Positions 50,901 to 60,209 of a stretch of 64,000 bases of DNA are shown here, one piece after another (position 1 is the first letter of the stretch; each line of letters begins with the position of its first letter). The notes beneath the pieces were generated by a model. It was not told the origin of the DNA, did no database searches, and saw only the letters and a program-made list of their open reading frames with translations. Position numbers and translations under genes: made by a program. The DNA comes from Desulfosarcina alkanivorans (GTDB lineage: Bacteria; Desulfobacterota; Desulfobacteria; Desulfobacterales; Desulfosarcinaceae). The stretch covers positions 2,790,001-2,854,000 of the forward strand of contig NZ_AP021874.1 in assembly GCF_009688945.1 (NCBI RefSeq). Direction: 5' to 3'.

Positions 50901-52520
50901 TCATCCGTCTTGCCCGGCTGCCGCTATCCGAAATGGGCGAAATTTTCTAACGCCGAAAGCAAGACCTGTAGCCACACTTACATTCACGAAAACAAGAACC
51001 AGCGCCATGGCGGCCACCACCTGATTGGCGCCATAGTGCATGAGCGTGTATATTTTCAGGGAAATGGAGCCCTGGCCGGGAGGAATGACCAGCAGGGTCG
51101 CGCCCAATTCTCCCATGCAAAGAATGAACGCGATGATCCAGCCGGCAACAAGGCCGGGCGTAGCCAGAGGCAATTCAATCGAAAGCAGACGTTTCCACCA
51201 GCGCTTTTCCATGAGCAGGGCCGCATCCTTGAGGCTGCCACCGATCTGCTTGAGGTTTGCGTTCGATGCCCGTACGGCAAACGGCAAAAACCTCCCCACA
51301 TAGGCAGAAATGAGAATCCACGAGCTTTGATAAACAATCTCGGTAGCCGGCCGATTCCAGCAGTAGATCAGCCCGATCCCAAGGGCGGTGGCCGGGAAGG
51401 CCAGCGGCACCAGGGTCATGTAATCCAGGCCCGCAGTGCAGAAAGATGGCTTGTTCTCAATCATCTCGGAGAGAAAATAACCCAGCAGAACGATGACAGT
51501 CGCGGAAGCCAGCGAACGCCCCATGGTAGCGGTCACTTCACTAAGAGAATTGTTAAAGACAACCTGGTAGCTCTCCGGAAAGCCGGCCCGGCTGATCAGC
51601 ACCATGATGGGAACGATCACCGATACCGTAATAACGAGTCCGAAGAAAAGAAAGGCTATTGGCCAGGCACGGCCCAACTCGAACGTTACCGCTTTGCGGC
51701 TGCCCGTATCCAAGGTGACATAAGACCGGTTACCCATGAAACGCCGCTGCAGTCCCAAAAGGATAAGCCCGACAATGATCACCGGAAACGATTGGGCAGT
51801 CGCCGCGCCTTCGTTGTAAAAGGCGCTGAACTGGGTTACGGCCTCAACGGGGTAGACATGCACGCGAAGCAGCGCCGGGACACCGTAATCGAACAGGGAA
51901 AAGAGAAAAACCAGAACCGCCCCTGAAAAGATATGCGGGCTGACCAGCGGCAGGGTTACTCTTAAAAACACGGTGACCGGCTTGTGGATCAGCCCGGCGG
52001 CCTCTTCAAGGCGCCGGTCCATGCTGTCGAATCCACACAAGGCCAGCAGGATGACAAACGGGAAATAGGAAAGCGCCAGGATTGTGGCCGATCCGTAAAG
52101 ATTGTAAATGTCGATGGTTGCGGTCCCTAAACCGAAGGCACCGGCAATAAATGTTGGCCAGATCCCCTTTGGTCCGAGAAAGGACAGCCATGCAATGGCA
52201 TGAATGTACGAGGGAATGCAAAGCGGCAGCAGGTAAAGCCATTGCCACAATTTCTTACCGGGGACATCCGTACGCGACATCAGGAAAGCAAAGGGAACTC
52301 CCAGCAGCAGGGCCATAATGGTTGCCAGGAAAGACAAGGCCAGACTTTTAGTGAAAAGGCCGATCATCCGGCCGTCGGTAAAGACCGAAATGTAATTATC
52401 CACCGAGAACGAACCGTCTACAGCAAACGATTTTCCGAACATCATCACCATGGGCAGCACAACGATACCCAAAAACAGGGCCATGCAAATCATGGAGACG
52501 AATTTCGGCTGGCTTCTCAT
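50901..52520 (-). CDS. Fused two-domain ABC permease, FbpB type
   Basis: The protein has about 539 residues and twelve or so transmembrane helices, two tandem copies of the binding-protein-dependent permease domain, as in FbpB/SfuB. Each half carries an EAA-type coupling loop: RRLEEAAGLIHKPVTVFLRVTLPLVSP in the first half and GSLKDAALLMEKRWWKRLLSIELPLATPG in the second (both cited in part). The start at 52520 is chosen after TGAGAAGACG; a longer frame to 52730 would run through the binding-protein gene. It lies 31 bases after that gene. Confidence 0.9.
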   Translation of the reverse strand: MRSQPKFVSMICMALFLGIVVLPMVMMFGKSFAVDGSFSVDNYISVFTDGRMIGLFTKSLALSFLATIMALLLGVPFAFLMSRTDVPGKKLWQWLYLLPLCIPSYIHAIAWLSFLGPKGIWPTFIAGAFGLGTATIDIYNLYGSATILALSYFPFVILLALCGFDSMDRRLEEAAGLIHKPVTVFLRVTLPLVSPHIFSGAVLVFLFSLFDYGVPALLRVHVYPVEAVTQFSAFYNEGAATAQSFPVIIVGLILLGLQRRFMGNRSYVTLDTGSRKAVTFELGRAWPIAFLFFGLVITVSVIVPIMVLISRAGFPESYQVVFNNSLSEVTATMGRSLASATVIVLLGYFLSEMIENKPSFCTAGLDYMTLVPLAFPATALGIGLIYCWNRPATEIVYQSSWILISAYVGRFLPFAVRASNANLKQIGGSLKDAALLMEKRWWKRLLSIELPLATPGLVAGWIIAFILCMGELGATLLVIPPGQGSISLKIYTLMHYGANQVVAAMALVLVFVNVSVATGLAFGVRKFRPFRIAAAGQDG

Positions 52521-52551
52521 CGTCTTCTCAATCGAATGCGTCGGACAATGG

Positions 52552-53574
52552 TTATCGGATAAACAACTGCTGGACGAATTTAACCGAAACCTCCATTTCG
52601 TCAGCCATTTTCTCAAAATCAACCGGCATGGTCTTGACTTGATCCACGGAAACAAAATTGGCCGGCGTTTCCACCTGTTCCCGCACGGGCATCTGCGCCG
52701 AGGGGCAATATGCAAGATCCTTCTCCACATCCCGGCTAAGCAGGTAATCCATCAACTTTCTGGCTTTTGCCGGGTGCGGGCAGTTGGCAACCAACCCAAC
52801 GGTATTGGGGATTAACAACGTTCCGAGGCCGTCTTTGTCCGGATAGATCGCTTTTATAGGCAAGCCGGCCAAAACACCGGTATTCACATCGTCGGTATCG
52901 GTAAAACCGGCGACGATCTCTCCGGATCCGACCTGGTCTTTGACGACTGAATTACCGTCAACGATCTTGATCCGGTTGGCTTTTAATTCCATGAAATACC
53001 CTTTCGCTTTCTCCTGCCCCCAAAGGGAGAACAGCGCCGCTACATGGGTTGCCGTGGTGCCGAACAGCGGATTGGCGATGGCCACTTTCCCTTTCCATTC
53101 CGGGTTCGTGAGCTGCAGGATGGATGACGGCTGTTCTTTAGCTGTCAGGGCGCTTGTATTCACGACCAGCACTCTGGCGCGGGCCGCAAAGCCCGTCCAA
53201 TACCCTTCCTTATCCTTGAACTGACCGGGAATATCTTCGGCAGAAGGAGAGTGATAGGGTGTCAACACGCCTTTCCGTTTTAAAATGATGGACCGGATAA
53301 TCTCGTTATTCCAGAACACGTCGCATTGCGGGTTTTTCTTTTCTGCTATCAACCGGTTAACCAGCCCCGTGGTTTTGGTTGCCTCGATATCGTATACGGC
53401 CTTGACCGCAATTCCAGACTCCTTTTCAAATCTTTTGAGGATCGGTTCGGAAAATATCTGATCGAGGGCCGTATAGACCACAACCTGACCTGACGAAGCA
53501 CTAATAGCGACCGCAGGTATCAGTAAAAAAACGATGGCAGCCATGAACAAGATAGTTTTTTGTTTACGTTTCAT
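52552..53574 (-). CDS. Periplasmic binding protein, FbpA type
   Basis: A 340-residue class-II ferric-binding-type protein. It has a signal peptide (KTILFMAAIVFLLIPAVAISA), then VVVYTALDQIFSEPILKRFEKESGIAVKAVYD, the typical first lobe of FbpA/AfuA, with CDVFWNNE and GYWTGFAARARVLVVNTS. The tandem tyrosines that clasp iron in classical FbpA (about residue 195) are not evident; the equivalent region reads AIYPDKDG. So iron(III) is only the default assignment; another metal, an anion or a phosphonate is possible. Shine-Dalgarno GGAGTGA precedes the ATG. Confidence 0.85.
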   Translation of the reverse strand: MKRKQKTILFMAAIVFLLIPAVAISASSGQVVVYTALDQIFSEPILKRFEKESGIAVKAVYDIEATKTTGLVNRLIAEKKNPQCDVFWNNEIIRSIILKRKGVLTPYHSPSAEDIPGQFKDKEGYWTGFAARARVLVVNTSALTAKEQPSSILQLTNPEWKGKVAIANPLFGTTATHVAALFSLWGQEKAKGYFMELKANRIKIVDGNSVVKDQVGSGEIVAGFTDTDDVNTGVLAGLPIKAIYPDKDGLGTLLIPNTVGLVANCPHPAKARKLMDYLLSRDVEKDLAYCPSAQMPVREQVETPANFVSVDQVKTMPVDFEKMADEMEVSVKFVQQLFIR

Positions 53575-53584
53575 CGGTTAAACG

Positions 53585-54085
53585 TCACTCCTTTATCCGG
53601 ATCAGCAATTGGTCGAGAAATTGAAAACATTTTTCCAGGCATTGATGATTATTCTCCGATTGGACGATGATATTTCTCAGTGCCTGTTCGATCTCCAGTG
53701 CCAGGTCAGATCTTTCTCCGCCCCAATAATCGATTTCGATGCTATGAATGGCTTGGGCCAGTTTATCGATGCCGGGATCATCGATCCGATATTTTTGGAC
53801 GATGATTTCAAAGGTGGATAAATGGTGGGTCCGGCATAGCGTTGCGTCGGGCGTGTCAAAAGGTATGCCTTCCGGCACTAAACTGCCGTCGGGAAAGAAC
53901 TTAAACTGGGCTTCTATGTCCACAAATCGCTTGATCAACCAGGCCGATGCGCAACGGTCCGGTTCCATTGCCGTGCCTGTAGAATAAAGATGAGGATTAT
54001 CCTGGGAATAGACGTGTTGGGCGGGCAGATTTATGCCAAGGAACAATAAACAAAGCATCAACGTAGTCAGGTGGTACGTTTTCAT
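53585..54085 (-). CDS. Exported ChrB-like (chromate resistance C-terminal domain) protein
   Basis: A 166-residue protein with a signal peptide (LTTLMLCLLFLGINLPAQHVYS) and a single domain resembling the C-terminal half of ChrB: AMEPDRCASAWLIKRFVDIEAQFKFFP (cited in part), then PFDTPDATLCRTHHLSTFEIIVQKY and IDKLAQAIHSIEIDYWG. Cytoplasmic ChrB regulates or aids chromate resistance in aerobes; an exported single-domain version ahead of an Fbp-type transporter is less usual. It begins the operon, 11 bases before the binding-protein gene. Role in metal handling is inferred; chromate itself is not shown. Confidence 0.75.
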   Translation of the reverse strand: MKTYHLTTLMLCLLFLGINLPAQHVYSQDNPHLYSTGTAMEPDRCASAWLIKRFVDIEAQFKFFPDGSLVPEGIPFDTPDATLCRTHHLSTFEIIVQKYRIDDPGIDKLAQAIHSIEIDYWGGERSDLALEIEQALRNIIVQSENNHQCLEKCFQFLDQLLIRIKE

Positions 54086-54750
54086 TTTCGCCTACCAGAT
54101 ATAACGGTGAACAATGAGCATGTACAAAACCGCGGGCATGTATCGTCACAGCCGCTGCAAATGAGTTCAATTCAGTTTGTAGAGGGGAAAAGTCGCGAGA
54201 GCGCTGTTGACTAATATTCTACCCAAATCCTGGTTAGAATATTATTAGATCCGAATTTTTATTCTTGGCCCGAAACAATCATGTCAGTCGAAGCCATCTA
54301 TTTCGGTTCAGATTCGGTTGAATAGCATGCATATACAATGGTGTACATATACCGAATTCATCGATCTTCAGCAGTTTTCACAAAAATTTACAGAGGCACC
54401 TGGCCATCTATCAATTGTGATAGGCTGAACGAAATAGATGCCTTGACAAGGATGGGTGCAGAATAGATCACAGGACCTGAAGCTATTTGCCCCTTCAGAA
54501 CATACATGTTACTTGCCTTATGTTGCTGGAAAGTAATTGAAATAATATTTAATTTGAAGCACCACTACATATGGGGGCGGCTGAATTTCCAGCTTATTGC
54601 AGATTACATTTGGAAAATGAATCTATCACAGAAATGTGGCGACCTTAGATGTGTTGAGAGAAGCTTGGGTGGGCCAGTCCTGTCAAATGTTGTGATAGAC
54701 GGATATCTGATACTTAACTCATTTTCAAAATGGGGGTAGGATGGTGATGC
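54086..54750. other. AT-rich intergenic region with an operator-like inverted repeat
   Basis: These 665 bases lie between the start of the ChrB/Fbp operon and the end of pstB. No convincing gene is present; a 77-codon reading at 54506-54739 has no ribosome site or recognisable content. A 9-bp inverted repeat AATATTCTA...TAGAATATT (54213-54221 and 54235-54243, 13-bp spacing) lies about 130 bp upstream of the ChrB-like start and is a good candidate operator. The rest looks non-coding. Confidence 0.5.
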
Positions 54751-55503
54751 TCAGGCGTGGTATTCGACGGCGCCTGGCGCCATCGGTGTCATCCTGCCAT
54801 CGTGGAGCATCAGGATGCGGTCGGCAATCCGCCCGACCTGTTGCGGGTTGTGCGAAACCGTCACAATCGTGCACTGTTTTTTTAGTTGGATGAGCAGTTC
54901 CTCGATGACCCCGGCGGCTTTCGTGTCCAGAGAACTGGTCGGTTCGTCGCACAACAGCACCTCCGGCTCCAGGATCAATGCCCGGGCGATGCAAAGGCGC
55001 TGCTTCTGCCCGCCGGACAGGTCCAGGGCGCTCTTTTCCAGACGGTCTTTCACCTCTTCCCATAAAAAAGCCTGCTCCAGGGCCGTTCGTATCTTCTCCT
55101 CGATGACCGCTTTGTCCTTCAGGCCGGCCAGCTTCAAGGGGAAGGCCATATTTCTGGCGATACTCATCGGCAACGGGTTGGGCTCCTGGAATATCATTCC
55201 CACCTTGCGGCGAAGAAGCGGCAGGGGCAAATCCGCTGAAAACGGTGAGAGCCAGCGGCCGCCCAGCCGAATCCGGATGTCTCCCTCCATCCGGGCGCCG
55301 GGTACGTCGTCCCAAAGACGGTTGAAAAGGCCGAGGAAGGTGGACTTGCCTTGTCCGGACGGCCCCATGACGGCCGTGACGGCGTGCTCGGCAAACGTCA
55401 CCCGGATGTCCTTCAATACCGGGTTTTGCCCATAGGAGAAGCTGACCCCTTCGACGATTATTTTATCCCGTGGTTGCATCGAACCCGCTATAGCACAATT
55501 CAT
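54751..55503 (-). CDS. pstB: Phosphate ABC transporter ATPase
   Basis: The protein is 250 residues. Walker A is GPSGQGKST, then the PstB-like LFNRLWDDVPGARMEGDIRI and GMIFQEPNPLPMSIARNMAF, signature LSGGQKQRLCIARAL and Walker B VLLCDEPTSSLDTKA, all diagnostic of PstB. It energises high-affinity phosphate import through PstCA. Start uncertain: the first ATG (55503) lies 6 bases after the pstA stop without a strong ribosome site; an ATG at 55479 (MQPRDK) is an alternative. No phoU follows, which is unusual for complete pst operons. Confidence 0.92.
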   Translation of the reverse strand: MNCAIAGSMQPRDKIIVEGVSFSYGQNPVLKDIRVTFAEHAVTAVMGPSGQGKSTFLGLFNRLWDDVPGARMEGDIRIRLGGRWLSPFSADLPLPLLRRKVGMIFQEPNPLPMSIARNMAFPLKLAGLKDKAVIEEKIRTALEQAFLWEEVKDRLEKSALDLSGGQKQRLCIARALILEPEVLLCDEPTSSLDTKAAGVIEELLIQLKKQCTIVTVSHNPQQVGRIADRILMLHDGRMTPMAPGAVEYHA

Positions 55504-55509
55504 CGCGAT

Positions 55510-56394
55510 CTACAGTCGGAAAAGTGACCGATAGGTGAGGCTTCGCTGGATCGAGTAGGCCAGCATGAAGAGCAGGGCGCAGGTTGCCATCAGAATGAGG
55601 CAGGCGCCATACCCTCGGGAGAGTTCGGCAGGGTCGGTGTATTGGCTGGAGATATAGTAAATGTAAAACGGCAGCGCCTCGAATGAAGACAAGGGGGAAC
55701 GCGGCACGCCGGCGGTGGCGACCACACCGGTCAGCATGATCACGGCGGTGTCCTCGGCGCATCGGCCGATGGCGAGCATAATGCCCGAGACAATGCCGGC
55801 CAAAGCGCGCGGAACCAGTACGTGAACGATGTTCTGGAGTCTGGTGGCCCCCAGGGCGGGAGCGGTTTTGCGGATGGTTGCCGGCACGTTTTCCAGGGCC
55901 ACCTGGGTGCTGCGGATGACGTAGGGCAGGACCAGAAACGCCAGGGACATCGCACTGATGAGCAGGCAGGGGCCGATCCTGCCGGAAAAACGCTGGTGCA
56001 GAAAAATGGCGACGCTGAAACCGAACAGGCCGATGACAATGGACGGAATGCCGGCCAGTAAATCGAAGAAAAAGCCGAAAAGCCGTTTGATGGATGGACT
56101 TGCGTATTCGGCCAGATAGATGCCCGCGGCCACGCCGGTGGGTACGGCAAGGGCGGTCGACCCTGCCACAAGAAGAAGGGTGCCGGCAAGGGCGGCAAAA
56201 ATCCCGTCAAAGACCCGTGCGCGACCCAACAGGGCATCCAGGGGCGGTACCGCGCCGAAGATGAGCTCCATGCCAAGGCCGGGAAGCGAGTTGATCAGCA
56301 GATAGCCCACAAACACCAGGACCACCGCACACAGCATGGCGGTCAGGGTCCAGGAAAGCACGAGAACCGCTCTTTCGGCAATATTCCGGATCAC
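55510..56394 (-). CDS. pstA: Phosphate ABC transporter permease
   Basis: A 294-residue six-helix permease of the PstA family: GLGMELIFGAVPP, GIYLAEYASPS, FDLLAGIPSIVIGLFGF and the EAA-like ALGATRLQNIVHVLVPRALAGIVSGIMLAIGRCAEDTAVIMLTG (cited by region, about residues 185-230). Starts at GTG (56394) with AAGGACGGTGA upstream, 4 bases after the pstC stop. It forms the translocation path with PstC. Confidence 0.92.
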   Translation of the reverse strand: MIRNIAERAVLVLSWTLTAMLCAVVLVFVGYLLINSLPGLGMELIFGAVPPLDALLGRARVFDGIFAALAGTLLLVAGSTALAVPTGVAAGIYLAEYASPSIKRLFGFFFDLLAGIPSIVIGLFGFSVAIFLHQRFSGRIGPCLLISAMSLAFLVLPYVIRSTQVALENVPATIRKTAPALGATRLQNIVHVLVPRALAGIVSGIMLAIGRCAEDTAVIMLTGVVATAGVPRSPLSSFEALPFYIYYISSQYTDPAELSRGYGACLILMATCALLFMLAYSIQRSLTYRSLFRL

Positions 56395-56398
56395 GGCG

Positions 56399-57247
56399 TC
56401 ACCGTCCTTGTCGATTGAGCAGCCGCACGCAGGCGACGGCGGCGGCGGTAAACAGGTAAAGGATGATGCCGCAGGCGAAAATGGACCGGAATTCGAGGCT
56501 GTCGTAATCAGCGGCCTTGACCAGGGCGATGTGTGCGGTCAGCGTGCGGGCCGGGTCCAGGAGGCTTTCGGGTGCGGCGACGGCGTTGCCGGCCAGCATC
56601 AGGGCGATGAGCGTATCCCCCAGGGCGCGTCCCAGGGCGAGGATGAACCCCGATGTCATTCCCCCGAGGGCCTTGGGCAGCATGACGTACAGCAGCCGCT
56701 GCACCCGGGTGGCACCGAGGGCTTTGGCCGCCTGGCAGTACGCCGGGTCGACCGCCAGCAGGCTGTCCGAGAAGAAGAGGATCATGGTGGGGCTGATCAT
56801 GACGGCCAGCATGAACGCGGCCGCAGCCACGCTCATCCCCGGCCCGCCCAGTCCATTGCGAACCAGGGGGACCAGCAGGAAGATGCCGACAAAACCGTAA
56901 ATCACGGTGGGGATGCCGGTCATGAAGCGGACCAGGGCCCATAACCAGCGGCGCAGGTCCGGCCCGCCCAGGCTCGTGATGACGAAGGCCGTGCCCAGTG
57001 ACATGGGCAGGGCGATCACGGCGGCCGAAAAGGCGATCCAGAGGGTGCCCGAAACCATGGAACCGATGCCGTACCCCCCCTGGTGAGGAGACCAGGGGGT
57101 GGAGAATACGGCAAGAATAGATACCTCCCTGAAAACGGGCCGGCCCAGGACGATCATGAAAAAAAGCACCGACGAGGTCATGAGCGCGCTGGCCGCGGCA
57201 CACAGCATGAATATCCGCTCGGCGGCTTTTTCCCCGAGATCGCTCAT
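56399..57247 (-). CDS. pstC: Phosphate ABC transporter permease
   Basis: A 282-residue permease of the PstC family with the characteristic VFSTPWSPHQGGYGIGSMVSGTLWIAF region (about residues 45-72), FMTGIPTVIYGFVGIFLLVPLVR and the coupling loop ALGATRVQRLLYVMLPKALGGMTSG, followed by ALGDTLIALMLAGN. Six predicted helices. The ATG overlaps the pstS stop (ATGA). It is partner of PstA. Confidence 0.92.
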   Translation of the reverse strand: MSDLGEKAAERIFMLCAAASALMTSSVLFFMIVLGRPVFREVSILAVFSTPWSPHQGGYGIGSMVSGTLWIAFSAAVIALPMSLGTAFVITSLGGPDLRRWLWALVRFMTGIPTVIYGFVGIFLLVPLVRNGLGGPGMSVAAAAFMLAVMISPTMILFFSDSLLAVDPAYCQAAKALGATRVQRLLYVMLPKALGGMTSGFILALGRALGDTLIALMLAGNAVAAPESLLDPARTLTAHIALVKAADYDSLEFRSIFACGIILYLFTAAAVACVRLLNRQGR

Positions 57248-58074
57248 TTCACCGGAATAAACCCCTTGGCAGCAGCGATCTGCTGCCCTTCCGGGGCAAA
57301 CAGATAGTCGATGAACAGGCGGGTCAACCCCGTGGGTTCGCCCCTGGTGTTGCTGTAGAGTCCGCGTGAGACCCGGTATTGATCGCTTTTGACGGTTTCG
57401 ATCGTCGGCACCACACCGTCCATGGCGACCGGGGCGACGCTCGCGTCCATGTGGCCCACGGAAACATAGCCGATGGCATAGGGATCGCTGGCGACGGCGG
57501 TTTTCATGGCCCCATTGGAGGGAATGAACAGGGCTCTGCTGTAGATGTCCCCCTTTTCCAGTGCTTTTTTCCAGAAAACGGCGCGGGTTCCGCTGGCTTC
57601 GTCGCGCGTGTACAACGTGATTGAATGATCGGCGCCGCCCAGGGCGGCCCAGTTGTCCACCTTGCCGGCGTATACGGCCTTCAATTGCTCCTGGGTCAGG
57701 GATCGGACGGCGTTCTCCGGGTTGACCACGGCGCCGACGCCGTCAATGGCCCATTTGAACATGGAAAGCCCGTAACGGTCGATCTCTTCCGGGGTGGGTT
57801 TGCGTCCCGAGTTGCCGATGTCCACGAGTCCTTCGCCCACCTGCTTGATGCCCACACCGGAACCGCCGCCCGCGATGGTGATGACGATATCCGTGTTGTA
57901 GGTCATGATCCGTTTGGCCACTTCCTGCATGACCGGGATATGGGCCGTGCCGCCGGCGATCCGGATCGTTCCCTGTTGTCCGTTAAACGCGTCCAGGGCC
58001 CCGGCGAGGCAGGGAGACGCCATGAAAGAAAGCCCAAGAAAAACAATCGCCAATCGAAACCATTTTTTTGCCAT
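57244..58074 (-). CDS. pstS: Periplasmic phosphate-binding protein
   Basis: A 276-residue PstS-type protein. It has a signal peptide (RLAIVFLGLSFMASPCLAGA), then IRIAGGTAHIPVMQEVAKRIM, GGGSGVGIKQVGEGLVDIGNSGRKP, the phosphate-binding SGTRAVFWKKAL (family T/SGTxxxF) and IGYVSVGHMDASV. A cysteine near the signal cleavage (SPCLAG) could be lipidated, but a normal signal peptide is equally possible. AAGGAG upstream. First gene of pstSCAB. No Pho regulator is encoded in the window. Confidence 0.92.
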   Translation of the reverse strand: MAKKWFRLAIVFLGLSFMASPCLAGALDAFNGQQGTIRIAGGTAHIPVMQEVAKRIMTYNTDIVITIAGGGSGVGIKQVGEGLVDIGNSGRKPTPEEIDRYGLSMFKWAIDGVGAVVNPENAVRSLTQEQLKAVYAGKVDNWAALGGADHSITLYTRDEASGTRAVFWKKALEKGDIYSRALFIPSNGAMKTAVASDPYAIGYVSVGHMDASVAPVAMDGVVPTIETVKSDQYRVSRGLYSNTRGEPTGLTRLFIDYLFAPEGQQIAAAKGFIPVK

Positions 58075-58140
58075 CGTCTTTTAACTCCTTATATGTTGTT
58101 TTGCACTTTACCCATGGATCCGTCGCCCATCCGTTTCGCC

Positions 58141-59292
58141 TTAAATACTTTCTAAAAGCGCATCGATGCGTGTTCTGAGTTGCCCGGTGTCGCTGTCGGC
58201 GTAATCGGTTTCGACTTTCAAAAAGGGCAATCCGTGCACCGCCTCTACGTGCCGGACGATCTTATAGGATTCGACGCTGTAGGAATGGCAGGCCTGCAAT
58301 ACGAAGTCGACTACCGCATCCGGCTTGAAGCGAGTGATCATGTCCGACAGATCCTCCAATCGCCGCTGGTTGGGCGTCATGCAGGCACAGGGAATCTTCA
58401 GGTAACGATACGCCATGGCGTCGATGGGGTCACCGCTTTTTTCTTCAAAAACGCCCATGAACGCTTTCATGCCGGTACATGCATCGGGTGCCACCACCAT
58501 GCCGCCGGCCGCTTCGATCACCTTGAAGATTTTCGTGGCATCGCCGCCCACCGGACAGCCGGTGACCAACACCCGTGGCGCGCCCGGTTTGCCGAAATGG
58601 AGCCCCTCCCGCGCACGTCTTTCCAGTATGTCCAGCAAAGGTTCCAGCACCGGGGCCATCTCCTGTCCTGTGGCGGCAATGGCTAAAAACCCAACATCGT
58701 ACATCTCCTTCCAGTGAAGCACGGGCGGCGACAGCGCCGCATAATCGAATATTTTGCGCATCAGCGCGTTCTTCCGGTTGGCCGCCTGGATCGACGCCTC
58801 GATCGTCTCCTCGTCCGCTTTCCGGCCGAAACGCGTTTCGAGAAAGACTTGCAGTTTCAGAATCATCCGCTTCCAGTTGCGACGAGCTTCAACTTCATCG
58901 GGAACCTGGGGCAGATCCATGACATGGGTGGGTTTGATATCGGCGATAAGCTCGAACATCTTCTTCTTGCCGTCACAGGTGGTTTCGGCGATGACGGCTT
59001 CCGACATGGCATAAAAAGGGCAAGTGCCTTCGATAATGAAGCCGTAGCTCGATTTGATCAGCGGGCACAAATTGGATGGCAGCACTGTTTCAGCAGCGGG
59101 AATGGGCACCTTGGAAAAGGCGCACAACACCGCTGGAACGATGCCCATGGCCTGGATCAGCTCAATGGGCGCATAACCGCAATAAATGCCGACCACCGGA
59201 TCGCCGTTTTTCTTGCGACGCTGCGTGTAGTTCAGCACCCGCTTGGCGGGCTCGCCGGCATAGCCGTCATCCATTAGGGGAGTGATATCCAT
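58141..59292 (-). CDS. Double-cubane/2-hydroxyacyl-CoA dehydratase-type Fe-S protein, second
   Basis: The protein has about 383 residues and belongs to the HgdB/FldB/BcrB-like superfamily (2-hydroxyacyl-CoA dehydratase D). Conserved cysteines lie in LPSNLCPLIKSSYGFI, the ETTCDGKKKMFELI signature and VLQACHSYSVESYKI. Length is close to double-cubane cluster proteins such as E. coli YjiM (about 383), which hold an [8Fe-9S] cluster and are reduced by an activase. Classical 2-hydroxyacyl-CoA dehydratases are heterodimers of two related subunits, and the other here is the 425-residue protein. The start at 59292 is chosen after GGAG; 59313 is possible. Substrate unknown. Confidence 0.85.
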   Translation of the reverse strand: MDITPLMDDGYAGEPAKRVLNYTQRRKKNGDPVVGIYCGYAPIELIQAMGIVPAVLCAFSKVPIPAAETVLPSNLCPLIKSSYGFIIEGTCPFYAMSEAVIAETTCDGKKKMFELIADIKPTHVMDLPQVPDEVEARRNWKRMILKLQVFLETRFGRKADEETIEASIQAANRKNALMRKIFDYAALSPPVLHWKEMYDVGFLAIAATGQEMAPVLEPLLDILERRAREGLHFGKPGAPRVLVTGCPVGGDATKIFKVIEAAGGMVVAPDACTGMKAFMGVFEEKSGDPIDAMAYRYLKIPCACMTPNQRRLEDLSDMITRFKPDAVVDFVLQACHSYSVESYKIVRHVEAVHGLPFLKVETDYADSDTGQLRTRIDALLESI

Positions 59293-59435
59293 GGCGTTTG
59301 TCTCCATTTCCATGTGAAGCAGGACCGTTTTTTACCTATGGCGCCAGGCGGATGTTTTTCCTCTCATCCGCCGTATCGGCCCATAATTGGCGTTCAGGAT
59401 GCAGTGACAGACGATCAGGACCCTTTTGCTTCGCT

Positions 59436-60209
59436 TCATGGCGTATCCGCAGGTAACTGGTCTCGGGCCAACAAGGCCGCACCCAGCGCACCGACCCGTT
59501 GGGGATCGTCGGGAATGCGGATCCTGCGGCCCAGATTGGCCTCCAGCAGGGCACACATACACGGGTTTTGGGCCACACCGCCGGTAAAGGCGATATCGCC
59601 CTGGGACGAGACCCGGTTGACCATGCCGGCAACCCGGCGGATGACGCTGGTATGCAGTCCTTTGGCGATCTCCCGCGGGCTTTCTCCTTTGGCAATCAGG
59701 GAGGTGACTTCCGATTCGGCGAAGACCGTGCACATGCTGGAAATACTCAGCCCGTTCCGGGCCTCCAGGGCCGCCTGCCCGAATTCCTCGATCGTAAAGC
59801 CCAGGGTTTTGGCCATGATTTCCAGGAACTTTCCGGTGCCGGCGGCGCAGCGGTCGTTCATCTCGAATTTTTTGACCTTGCCGGTGTCGAACAGCGCAAT
59901 GGCCTTGCTGTCCTGCCCGCCGATATCAATCACCGCCAGGATCTCGGGGAACAAGGCCCGCGCTCCGCGGGCGTGGGCCTTGATCTCGGTAACCGTCGAC
60001 GCATCGAAGGAGGTCTCGAAAAGGTTGCGACCGTAGCCGGTGGCCACGATGTGATCGAAAGCCACGCCTTCTATCATTTTTTTGGCTTCGGCCATGGGGT
60101 CGAATCCGGTGTCGGCCTGGACACTCTCGACAATTTCCCCGTCTTGGCCGACCACCACCAGTTCGATGGTGCGCGACCCGATGTCGATGCCTGCAGAACG
60201 TTTACTCAT
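59436..60209 (-). CDS. ATP-dependent activase of 2-hydroxyacyl-CoA dehydratase/double-cubane proteins
   Basis: A 257-residue protein of the BadF/BadG/BcrA/HgdC family, with an actin/Hsp70-type ATPase fold. The first phosphate loop is AGIDIGSRTIELVV, the second VIDIGGQDSKAIAL. The two cysteines that bind one [4Fe-4S] cluster between subunits are in DRCAAGTGKFLE (about residue 129) and SSMCTVFAESEV (about 168). The adenosine region is FTGGVAQNP. It couples ATP hydrolysis to low-potential electron transfer into the Fe-S partner proteins on both sides. It overlaps the upstream gene by ATGA. Length matches YjiL (255). Confidence 0.9.
   Translation of the reverse strand: MSKRSAGIDIGSRTIELVVVGQDGEIVESVQADTGFDPMAEAKKMIEGVAFDHIVATGYGRNLFETSFDASTVTEIKAHARGARALFPEILAVIDIGGQDSKAIALFDTGKVKKFEMNDRCAAGTGKFLEIMAKTLGFTIEEFGQAALEARNGLSISSMCTVFAESEVTSLIAKGESPREIAKGLHTSVIRRVAGMVNRVSSQGDIAFTGGVAQNPCMCALLEANLGRRIRIPDDPQRVGALGAALLARDQLPADTP

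Noticed and set aside
54506..54739. 77-codon reading frame in the Fbp/pst spacer
   Set aside because: No ribosome site, no recognisable domain, and the low-complexity AT-rich context fits non-coding DNA.
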